Part shown: piece by piece, positions 24,459 through 35,000 of the stretch
Layout: every line of letters starts with the position of its first letter
Position numbering within the stretch: the first letter of the stretch is position 1
Source of the DNA: Linanthus parryae
Lineage: Eukaryota; Streptophyta; Magnoliopsida; Ericales; Polemoniaceae
Length of the DNA stretch: 64,000 nucleotides
Reading direction: 5' to 3'
NCBI GenBank assembly: GCA_023055425.1
Contig: JALGPY010000004.1
Location: forward strand, 114,245,504 to 114,309,503
Program-made: the position numbers and the translations under genes
Notes under the pieces: model-generated
Told to the model about the DNA's origin: nothing
Seen by the model: only the letters and a program-made list of their open reading frames with translations
Databases searched by the model: none

Positions 24459-25419
24459 ACCAGTCCGTTTCTTCTCTTTAGCCCACTTTGGGTGGGCACA
24501 ATAATTAAGGAATTTGGCCCAATGACTCTGTTACCCCTCCCCTATCTCCTGTCCCCTCTCCCTCTCCCTCGTCGATAACCACCACACCACCACCACACCT
24601 CTTCCACCGATCAGTCAACCACTACCACCAGCATATAAACTTACAGATTCAGCAATAAATATCACGGATTCAATAGTATGTTTGCAAATCTAAGAAAAAA
24701 AAATCACAAATGAAAGAACAAAAATCATAGAAGAAGAAGAAGAAAAGATGCAGATCTAAGTTGAAGAGGTAAAGATCGGCCTTCTTCTCCTCGTCCACCG
24801 GCCGGCTGGAACGGCTGGAACGCCGGCGAAACGAACTCCGTCGCGAGAAGCTCCGACAGCTCCATCGCCGCCGCCGCCTCGTCGATGCTCATCCACGCCG
24901 TCAGAGCTTCGAATTCGCCGTTTCTTTCGCCGATCGATGACGCCGTATTCGGAGATCGCCTCACCAGAGCGTCGTCGCTCAACCACGCCGTCGTCAGAGC
25001 TTCGAATTCGCCGTTCCTTTCGCCGACGTCGCCGGAGCTCGAGATCGCTTCACTACGGCGTCGTTCCGTCGTAGTAGTCTCCGATTGACGATCTCTTCCG
25101 GTTTTCGTCCATTCTCGTGAATCAGAAACACAAAAAAACACGATCAGATCTATCTAAGCATAAGAAGGTGAATCGCGTTCTCTCTCTCTCTTTCTTCTGT
25201 TTCATTCTCTCTCTCATCCTCAAATGTGGTTATAATGTACTATCTGATGAGGATGTGGGTAGGATTTTTTTAGAGAAAGAAGTGGGTGTTGTGGGGTATT
25301 TGATGAGGGTATTTTGGGAAGTTTGCAACAAAAACTATGTCAAAAAAGGAAAGAGGTATCAAGAGGGGAAACGTCCAAAAATAGAAAGTGGGCTAAAGAG
25401 AAGAAACGGAGTGGTAATA
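24459..25419. mobile_element. TIR element with a GC-rich, gene-like interior
   Basis: CCGTTTCTTCTCTTTAGCCC at about 24465 is repeated in reverse complement near 25409, with complementarity extending to cacttt, so the two ends form inverted repeats of about 30 bases. No clean target duplication was found. The interior at 24774-25090 is unlike its surroundings: GC-rich, with an internally repeated gtcagagcttcgaattcgcc (near 24898 and 24992). It keeps an open frame on the minus strand (24725-25141) containing two copies of GERNGEFEALT. This fits a captured host-gene fragment (Pack-MULE-like), though I recognise no donor gene. The ends resemble the start of the segment at 56258. Confidence 0.55.
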
Positions 25420-25514
25420 GGTTATAATTATCGGAAACAGGTTAAAATGTGGAATGAAGCAGATTAAAGCGGTTGACAAAGAACAGTGTCTTGTAACTAC
25501 TATGAAAGTTATGC

Positions 25515-25742
25515 GTTCTCACGAACTCGTGTTCATTGGTATTATCATGAGAACGTGACCTGACATACTTACAACCACAAATTTCTTTTTATTAATGAAG
25601 GAGAAATTATACGCGCATATTCTTTAAGATTTAAAGTCCTAATAAATGTGAATCTTTTTTATTAATGAAATGAAATTTGTGGTAGTGAGTATACCATGTC
25701 ACGTACTGATGATAGTATCAATGAACACGAGTTCGTGGGAAC
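25515..25742. repeat. Fold-back inverted repeat (MITE-like)
   Basis: The arm 25515-25599, beginning gttctcacgaactcgtgttc, is the diverged reverse complement of 25661-25742, ending gaacacgagttcgtgggaac. The loop is only about 60 bases, so a transcript would form a long hairpin. No target duplication is evident and nothing is encoded. Confidence 0.75.
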
Positions 25743-26022
25743 GGAACTTAATGTCAGAAGGGTTTTGTCCGGTGGTCGAAGTTGGGGGCAAGGAGTTATG
25801 TTACGTGGACTCAGGTGTGGGTGTCATGTTGAGTGTGTGTCCAAACATCCGATTTGACTAGGTGTTAGAAATTCATGATTCGTGGACTAGCTAAAAAGTG
25901 TCCAAATTGTGGACAATGATGCGGGGATATAGTCTACTTTCTTGTGTTATGCACATGTCTTATATAAATTTTGCATTATGTCATTGTTTTTTACTTCAAT
26001 TAAATTTTCTAAAGACCTTTTT

Positions 26023-26436
26023 TTTATCATGTCAACATGACTAAAACTCTGGCATCTTATTGGACAAAGAGCATGAGTTGATGGGAAGCGTTATTCTACT
26101 TCTACGACCATTAAAATTTCTCATTATGCGCGAGCGTCTCACTTCTAAAGAAACAACTTAATGATAATGCTATTATAAAAAAAAAATCACTTTCGACTTT
26201 TCTTAAATCCGCCCGTATTGATTGGAGTCTGTGAGTTTCATTATGACTAGCCCGATGTAGAGGACCAAGAACCACGATAAATTTGAGCAAAGCGAAGATA
26301 ATGAATGAGCGAACACGCTTTGAGTATCCGATAGACAGAGGATATATCCGTCACATACTCATACCCTTATCTATAAAGTGATGTGTCCACAATTAATCCA
26401 CATGGGTGCGGCACCAAGAATGAAGGTTCCGGATAA
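26023..26436 (+). repeat. Dispersed repeat, copy A (pairs with 27292-27784)
   Basis: Landmarks shared in the same order and orientation with copy B: cttattggacaaagagcatga, tgatgggaag-gttattct, atttctcattatg, tgagtttcatta-gactagc, tgagtatccgat, and caccaagaatgaag at the end. Identity is roughly 80% by eye. Copy A ends exactly where the mutarotase-derived sequence begins. It may be an LTR or another transposon end; no proteins flank it. Confidence 0.75.
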
Positions 26437-26744
26437 CAGGGGTTTCCGAACGCGATCAATCAGAGGAATTTTCCGGTTGTGGTTAGGCCTGGAGAGAAGT
26501 ACAAGCACACAATGATGTATGACTTCTCTGCTGAACAAGTAACATAGGAGGAGGACTACTGCTGCAGGGAGTGCAATAAGGTTAATGAAGTTTTCCCTTT
26601 GGACTTCATCATTTTTTTGCTTTCCTTGTGAGAGATCAAAGCTGGAACAGGTTGCAACTAGTTATTAATAAAGAAGTGTTTGGATGCGCAATTTACATTT
26701 GCTGCGTCGTTTCTCTTATAACGGCGATAGCAGGGAAGTTTATT
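26437..26744 (+). pseudogene. Partial copy of the galactose mutarotase 3' end
   Basis: This matches 24146-24458, the last 105 coding bases plus about 210 bases of 3' flank, at roughly 90% by eye. It starts at ggggtttccgaacgcgatca and ends at gggaagttta. The copy has substitutions, a 3-base loss in the coding part and an altered stop region, and it lacks everything upstream, so it cannot encode an enzyme. It retains the aataaagaagtgtttggatg polyadenylation region. Since 3' flanking sequence is included and no poly(A) tail is seen, it is a DNA-level copy, not a retrocopy. Confidence 0.9.
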
Positions 26745-27291
26745 CATCGACTAGCATCGAAAACATAGTTGTCAAATCGGAATTTAGAGAGTGAACCGAA
26801 ATTTAAGTTCACTGAATCGTGAATCGCAAAGATTCACTTATATTCTCTTTAAGCGCATATAATAACATATTCTTTGAAACTGTAACATGTGTGAACAGTA
26901 TATTCATATTTTAACAAAAGCAAACTGAAGTTTTTAGCTAACTCACAACAAATTATATGAGTTATTATGAGTTTTGTCCGACTAAAAGATAAGATTAATG
27001 AAGATATAAAAAAGTATGTAAAGCAAGGGCATATAAGAGATTACTGAAAATATTGAAAATAGCATGAAGCTATTAGCCGTGGACGTAAGAAGAGTGTATT
27101 AGTAAACAAACTATTTGCTAACAGAAAAAAATGAGACAAACATTATTTAGACACTGTTACTAACTCAACAAGACTCTCGAGCTGAATCCAGATGAATCGT
27201 ATGAATTAGCCTAAAACACAAATGAATAGTAAGATTTGGGGTCTCTTGAGCCTCATGAAACTCAATTAATCAATTAAATTGTCTCGGGATC
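26745..27291. other. AT-rich spacer, no feature recognised
   Basis: The segment between the mutarotase fragment and repeat copy B has no open frame of note. It shows no inverted ends and no similarity to other parts of the window that I could see. Confidence 0.6.
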
Positions 27292-27784
27292 TCTTTCTAT
27301 CATGTCAACACTATTTTGAAACAACTGGTCTTTCTTACTTAATGGCATTTCTTCATGTCTTGCCTGCACGTGCACCTGAAGAAGACACGGCTAAACTCCA
27401 GCCGTCTTATTGGACAAAGAGCATGAATTGATGGGAAGTGTTATTCTGCTTCTATGGCCATTGGAATTTCTCATTATGTGCAAGCACGATCAGTTTCTAG
27501 AAGAAACAACGTACATATAGTGCTGTTATAAAAGAGCTTCATTTTGGACTTTTTTTTTAGGAAAATCTGTCATAGGAATCAGAGTCAATGAGTTTCATTA
27601 CGACTAGCTCAATCCAGAAGACGAAAACCATGATAATTTGAGCAAAGTAAATATAATAAAATGAGCGAACATGGTTTGAGTATCCGATTGACGGAGGGAA
27701 GATCTTCCACAGATCTCGTACCCTTATCCGAAAAGTTTCATGTTGACACGGGTGCAACACCAAGAATGAAGAGTTCGTATAACA
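27292..27784 (+). repeat. Dispersed repeat, copy B (pairs with 26023-26436)
   Basis: Same landmarks as copy A, with a TATA-like gctgttataaaagagc near 27526 that is disrupted in copy A. Downstream of caccaagaatgaaga the similarity stops and no mutarotase sequence follows. The next 470 bases (27785-28260) hold nothing I can identify. Confidence 0.75.
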
Positions 27785-28260
27785 TAGGTTAGAAAGTTAG
27801 AAAAAGGAGAGTTGGATTTGGAGAATGATACCTTTTTAGGAAGATGTGCCATTCTATTGGAAACAAGACACGACTATATCTAGGATATCAAAACATAAAC
27901 CTCTTCAATTGTTCCTTAGGGTTGCTATCCATGCAATCCATAATAGGGGCGAGAAAGCTCTCGAAAGGCGATTAGTATAGATGGACATCTAACTCTAACC
28001 TCATTCGACTTTCTATTATAACTCTTTTAATCATTCAACGATCCATTACAATTCGATAATAAGAGATCTGCTAATTCTACATTTGTGACTATTTTAATTT
28101 TACTCGGTACAAAATGGGCATCATATTAAAAAGAGAGTATGCACGAAATGATCATTACAATCCGATAAATAAGTTATTTATTTTTTTGATAAGAAGTCGA
28201 TAAATAAGCTGAAGCGACCACGGTCATCTTTAGTTGACCCATTGACCCATCCCTCGAGCG

Positions 28261-28530
28261 ATGGGTGAACTAAAGCTGAACGTGGACGCTTCAATTTCAG
28301 TTACTAATCGTAGATCTGACGGAGGCGCCGTGATTCGTGATGATTCTGGCCATATGGTTCTATCTATGCCCTTTCCTATTCGATACAGCGAGGATTCACT
28401 GCGGCGGTGGAAGGAGCTAAAGCCCGAGGCTTTCGTTTCATTTGTGATCGAATCTGATAATCTCTCTCTAGTTCGACATCTGCAAGGGAAAATAAACTTT
28501 GCGGCGCTTCTGAAAGGGAGAGAGTGCTGA
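28261..28530 (+). pseudogene. RNase H-like domain fragment (LINE-associated type)
   Basis: An 89-codon frame reads KLNVDASISV near the start, GGAVIRDDSGHMVLS, and later VIESDNLSLVRHLQGK. This is the order of motifs in the RVT_3-type RNase H domain that plant LINEs carry and that is scattered through plant genomes. The central AEA(L/W)-containing helix is reduced to LKPEAFVS, and there are no upstream reverse-transcriptase or downstream catalytic parts. It is a decayed remnant just upstream of the HRD3 promoter. The 28531-28860 spacer shows nothing else. Confidence 0.65.
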
Positions 28531-28868
28531 ATTCGCTGAAAGAGCTCCTCTCTACTTTATATAGTTGTAGGGTTTGTTGGTGTAAAAGAATCATCTAATT
28601 CCCTAGCATACAATTTAGCTAAAATGGACTTGGGTTGTTTGGTTTTTAACTATTGGGCTATCACATTCCCCTTGCCTCTATAATATTTGAACTTTTTTTT
28701 TTTTGGTTGATAAAGCCTAATAGCCTATATCTAAATAAAATTACCGAGATTTAATTAATTAATGAAGGAGGATAGGGAAGAATTGAAGGCAAAATATGTA
28801 CCCTCCTCTAATGGGGGATACAATTGAGTCTGACATGGCAGAATTCTATTGGCTAGCGTTACGAGTCT

Positions 28869-28876
28869 TGACGTGG
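28869..28876 (+). promoter_or_regulatory. UPRE-type motif upstream of the HRD3 gene
   Basis: TGACGTGG matches the unfolded-protein-response element consensus TGACGTGR bound by plant bZIP60/bZIP28-type factors. It lies 145 bases before the HRD3 ATG, with an ATTGG (inverted CCAAT) about 20 bases upstream. The spacing is not that of a canonical ERSE. An 8-mer occurs by chance often, but the downstream gene is an expected ER-stress target. Confidence 0.5.
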
Positions 28877-29020
28877 CCAGCGAAAATATAACTAATTAAT
28901 TACCCCTCCTCCCGTCAACTTCACTCTCCGACGAGTCCCAACGGTTCCTCCTCCTAACTTCATCCCCCAGATTTCAATCCAAACCCAAACACTACACAGT
29001 AATCGATCACGCCGGCGAAG

Positions 29021-32000
29021 ATGCGTCGGAGCTCCGGCAACAATCTCCTCTTCGTCTTCATCGCTTGTCTACTCCCAATCGCAATCCTCGCCCGCCCTTT
29101 CGTCCTGGTACTCACCCAGGAAGATCTCCTCGACGCGCCGCCCTCAGCCGCTGGCGAAGACGACTCCTCCTCCACCGCCGACTGGGACGAGTTCGGCGAC
29201 TCCGACGCCAAGCTCGACGAGGAGCTAGACCCCGGTTCATGGCGACCGATCTTCGAACCGGACTCAGCAGCCGTGCCTGAACCGGCGAGTGAGGAGGACG
29301 CGCTGTATGCGTCGGGCGTGAGGAAGATGGTCGCGGCGGTGGGCGGCGGTGAGGCGAGGGTGATGGAGGAGGCGGCGTCGGAGATCGAGGCGGCGGCGAG
29401 TGGGGGAAACGCTCACGCGCAGTCTGCGCTAGGGTTTCTGTACAATGCGGGGATGAGTAGGGAGAAGAATAGGGCAAAGGCGTTTATGTACCATCACTTT
29501 GCTGCTGATGGGGGGAATATGCAGTCTAAGATGTTTATGGCCTTCACTTACTCTCGCCAAGATGTGAGTACCCTTCTCTGATTGCTTTCTTTCAAGGTTT
29601 TTGAATGCCAAGTATAATCAATAGTCATGATCTGTAATGTGATTTGAAAATGTTGGAGTTGCGAACTAACTTTGAATGATTATCAATCACATGAGTTAAA
29701 CTCCCTAGGTTAAATGCTTTTGGAATGGTAGAACAAAGTTAGTAAAATTGGAACGCATACTGTTATGCAATTCGGAGACTAGTATGAATGTTAATTTGTT
29801 AGGAATCTCGTGGAGAACGGTTATAGACTCCGAGGAAGAATGTTGTACGGGATACTTAAATGATTGGACAACTTCGTTTTGAAGAGTAGATTTGGATGCT
29901 TACAGCTAAGATGGTTATTCTAGGGTAACGTTACTAGTTTCTGAATATTCAACTGTACCTCACAGAAAACTCTTGAACCTAACTTTATTACTTAATTGAA
30001 AACGTGAATTTGTATTTGGACTGGTAGAGGGCCAGTTTCAGGTACAGAAACAGAAAACAGACCCGTTCTAGGTAACTATAGGGAGAATAAGAAGTGGGAG
30101 ACCAACTAGAATCTTGTGCATAACCTATTTGAAGCCCCAGGAGTATCGTTGAAATGTTCTTTAAGATATTTGTATGAAGTCATCTGGCTTAGCTTGGACG
30201 GAAATGGTAAGTTCCGATGGTTTTGAGAATTCAGTTGGATGCTTAATGCATGTCACACAGATATACCTTAGTTACATTCAGTCATGCTTTTACCTTGTAG
30301 GAATTTTTTGCAGAAGTCCTCAATCAAGATTCTCTAGTTTCCTTACCTCCCTAAAAATATCTAAGATGTACGTTTACTCTTTGAAATGTTGAGTTTCGTG
30401 CCTACCTTACCTTCCTCCAATGAGATTCAGGATAACAGTGGGCAGAACTCTGGAAATCCCTGTTTTCTTTTGTAGTTTGGCATCATATGGATACGTCAGT
30501 TGAACGTACAGTACATACTTTTACCTAACAGAAAATTCTTCATAAGCCATTAAGTTTCTTTGTTTCTCATTATTTTATATCATGCTTCCACAAGCATCTA
30601 AGACGTGCATAACCCTACATTATGAATGCTTTTTGTTCCCGTATTTCCTTTCTTGAAATGATATTTAGGTCAGCAGTGGGTAGAACCTTGAAAACCCCTG
30701 TTGATGAAGTTTCTCCTTCACAGGTTTAGAGTTTCGATATTTGAAAATCAAGAATTCAGGATACTCTCGTGCAATTAAACCAAATGGATAACTCTCTAGG
30801 TTCCTCAACTTTCAATACCAATGTTCGTCCTAAGACAAAATATCCCATTTCTTAAAGATGAGTGGTGACCATTTGACCCAAGTAAAAAAATCCGGAACAA
30901 CAACAAATGTTGACCCCTTTTCCAAGAATGAATGTTTTTCCTTCTCCACCGCCTTATAAATAGAGCAAATAAATCTTAATACTATCCTGTCTTCTACTTT
31001 TTCCAAATAGAGGAAACAGGCTGGATAAAATAAACTCTTCATATTATGCAATCCTTTCATGCCTAACCAGGGAACAAGTAAAGGATTTAACAACTTCCTA
31101 TCTGTCCGAAGAACTTTCTTGCACTCCCACGCATATGAATTACGAATCTATTGTAATAAAGACCATCCTGCTTCACCTTTATTTGATGGATATTTTCTCT
31201 TAAATAATAGCTCTCTCAGTTGCAAATGTCATAGCTACTTCATTGAAAGAAGCTCCTCCACCCAACAAGAAAAAGAAATAAAGGAAACAAAGTTTCATAA
31301 TCTCGCAACTCCTTGTAGGTACCAATAAACACTATCCAAAATCTCCAGCTAGTGTGGTGATTGCTAAATCGTGTTCGAAATGGTCAATATGATGACCCTG
31401 AAATGGGTAGCTTACCTATATTACAAACTAGTTAAATAACAAGTAAGCCAGAGCGTTATACTTTCTGGAGTGGTGATGCCGAAATTTTCTTGTACAGATA
31501 AACAATTGATGTACTCCAATTGTTCTGAAACAGAGTAATGATAAACTGGGTATTAACAAGATTCTGGTGCTTACTGCCAAAATAGTTTCAATTTGGTAAA
31601 ACTTACTATTTTGTGTTTTGCAGTTGCATGATAAAGCAGTCAAGCTCTATGCTGAATTAGCGGAGGTAGCAGTTAACAGTTTCCTGATCTCAAAGGACTC
31701 ACCTGTGATTGAACCAGTTAGGATTCACAATGGAGCGGAGGAGAACAAAGAGGCCCTGAGGAAGTCTCGTGGAGAGGAGGATGAAGATTTCCAGATCTTG
31801 GAATACCAAGCTCAGAAAGGAAATGCTGCAGCCATGTACAAAATCGGGATATTTTACTACTTTGGACTAAGAGGAATTCGGCGTGATCATAAGAAGGCAC
31901 TGTCATGGTTTGTAAAAGCTGTGGAAAAGGGTGAACCAAGGTCCATGGAACTTCTTGGGGAGATCTATGCTAGAGGAGCTGGAGTTGAGAGAAATTACAC

Positions 32001-35000
32001 AAAGGCATTTGAGTGGCTTAATCTTGCATCCAAGCAGCACCTTTATTCAGCTTACAACGGAATGGGGTATTTATATGTTAAGGGGTATGGAGTGGAGAAG
32101 AACTACACCAAAGTAAGTTCTCTTTTTGAAAAAATAAAGTTTTTTTTACTTGTTGCATTTTCTTACGATTGATTGTGATTACCTGTGGGTTCTCTATGTT
32201 TCTCCTGTTAGCATCCAACTTTCAAGGTGAACCTTAAGACATCTTAACCTACAAGGGTTGGAGGTTATTTGCTTGGGCCCAAAGCTCTATCTTACAAGTA
32301 ACTCTAAGTGGTACAATCATCTCGTGAAAGGTCTCCGACTCAAGAACTATTGCATATATCTAGCATCTAGGTAGGGGGTTGATTTTAGCGGAGAACTGCC
32401 CCGGGGTTGTAGCAACTAAAATATGTAAAAAGAAAATTGACTTCAGGCACTGAAAGTGAACAAGACTATGATCTAGAGTAAGGCTTCTACTATCACTTGC
32501 TTCATGTCTCTTCTTCCCCTCAAAGAGGTCAACTTTGCTGCTGGGGCATGGCTATGACCGTGCTGCTACATAGAAGGAGCTGAGCTTCAGCTAACTCTTG
32601 TGTTGCTAGCTTTTTTCCTAATTGAGGGTGAGTGTATCTGAAGCCAGGCTTAGGTTCCTAAGAGCAGAGCTGGAACAATCTATTAAGACCGAGATCAGAC
32701 CCGCTCATTAGTGGCTTGCATCACTCAAACACTTGAAAGTTGCTAGCTGCCTTTTATACTTTTTCGTTAGTTCTGAAACTCACAAGATTAGGTAATGTAC
32801 CTTAATTTGTCTTTGAACCATGAGAACTCTGCAACTAGTAAAAAGGATCTGTTAACCTCTACTAAGCGCAGTAGCTTCTTCAGTTTTAACGGATACTATT
32901 ATGATGAGTATTTTGGAATTATGTGAATATTTCTTAAAGGTTCTCCTATATGGTCGGGATGTATTAAATTGCATGCAAGAGGATCCTGGTTTAGTTTTCA
33001 TCCCCCTTGCTTTGTTTAATATACATAATAAGTAGTTCCCCAGTTGTTCCTCAGCACACATGGTTCTTCTTAATTGCAGTAATACTTCATCTTGCTGATT
33101 ATTTTGAATTACAGGCAAAAGAATACTTTGAGAAAGCTGCAGATAATGAGGAGGCTGTTGGGCATTATAATCTAGGAGTGATGTATCTTAAAGGCATCGG
33201 GGTAAATAAGGATGTGAAACTTGCGTGCAAGTACTTCATAGGGGCTGCAAATGCTGGTCAACCGAAAGCATTTTTTCAACTGGCAAAGATGTTTCACACT
33301 GGCGTGGGGCTGAAAAAGAACCTTCCAATGGTAAGCCTGCATGCTTGTTGTATTGTTATGCTTTACTTGTTATTCTTGAACTAATCATAAGATGGTTACC
33401 CCTGAAACATCTTCCTCTGTTTTGTGTTTTAGTTGCCAATGTGTCCGTGTATTTTTTACATAATATATACGTATGCACACATATATGCATGGTTTTTCAT
33501 TTCTAGTAGCTTATGGTTGGTTTAAAATGTCTGGTATCTGGAACTGGATAAACCCTCCAAAAGAGACTAAGGTTGATGATGAAATGGTCTTTATTTGGTC
33601 ATGTGGGTCTTACCATGGAGCTAATATGGCTCTCATTTGGGTGCTGATGTGATTAAGGAATACATCCATATTACAGGTCTAAGAGAACATGGCTAAGACA
33701 GGGCACTATGATGCCTATTGCTCCCTTCTGAGTTTTCATTTTGCATGTGCTTAACCATTTTAGTGATTTGTCTGATTTCACCCAAAGAAAGAGAAGTCAG
33801 GGCCGGCTCTACCATTTGTGTTGCCCTAAGCGAAAACAAATTTGAGGCCCTATTTATTATATGTAAACTTCAAATAATTCAGCATCAACAACACCTCAAA
33901 AACTTGACATAAGACAAAATTAAGTTAATAATACATCAAGTCATCAACATTGAGATATGTTACACATAATTAACCAACATTTTTACATACTCAGAGATCG
34001 GTAAAGCTTAGTGGTGCAAATCTGCAGAAATTTAATTGTAAAAGTGGAACAAACAAAATTGAAACGATTCATCAAATTTGAGATAAATTGTATTCTCAAA
34101 AAAAAAATTGAGATAAATTGCGTTGTGTAAACAAAATTCTGAAAGTTCACATAACAAGTAAATTTGTTGCAATTGGGCTTGTCAAAAAGATTTTTTTTTT
34201 TTTTTTTTTTTTGATGAATTGAAAGGACTAGGGGAACTTCTATTGGAAGAGACTTGTTACTGGGATTCTGATCGGAACAATTTATGAACTATGAAAGCTT
34301 AGCTTAACTTTGTAAGCTATCTAACAGAAAAATTAGTGAAACGTTTAAATGGAATAGGAGAATAGAAGTTCATAGAAAAAGGATATGATTGTTAAGAGAT
34401 TTTAGGAGGAATTTATGGAGATAGAGAGATCATGTGTGAGGAAGATGGTGTGAGTGGTCAGAGATTTTAGGAGCAAATTATGGAGATGGGGAGAGATACA
34501 GATCGTTTCGTGACATAGATGGGAACGAAATTATGGGAAAATTTAAATGGATTAGATTTTGGAAAGGAAAATAATTCTTTATGAAAGGAACGAAATTAAC
34601 TTAACCGTGAAAATAGTAAACAGTTAATTTCGAAAATATGGTGCCATCCATAATTGTGGTGCCCTAAGCAAATGCTTCAACGGCTTACCTATTAAGCCGG
34701 CCCTGAGAGAAGTACTTTCTAATCCTGTACTCGTGTGGCTTTTAATACTCATTTTGGATAAATCTTTAGATTTTTCATTTGGGATTCCACATTCCAACAA
34801 TACCAAGTGCGTCCTGATGTATGATGAATTCCATGTATGAGTCCTCAGTTAGTGGCATAATAATTTCAAATCGAGTTTTCAGTTGTTCCATCTTTTGTTC
34901 CAAATATAAGATGTATATAATCAGGTAAGTGTGCTAAGGTCACCTTCTTTCTGCATACAGCTCTATGCGTGTTGCATTGTGCGGTGTGCTCGTCCTATTG

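Noticed and set aside
29065..29477. Overlapping Arg/Pro-rich frames on both strands across the HRD3 first exon
   Set aside because: They are shadows of the GC-rich signal-peptide and acidic region of HRD3 in other frames.
30830..31330. Stretch of longer minus-strand frames in HRD3 intron 1
   Set aside because: Broken by several stops and matches no family I know. It could be a decayed transposon, but I cannot support a call.
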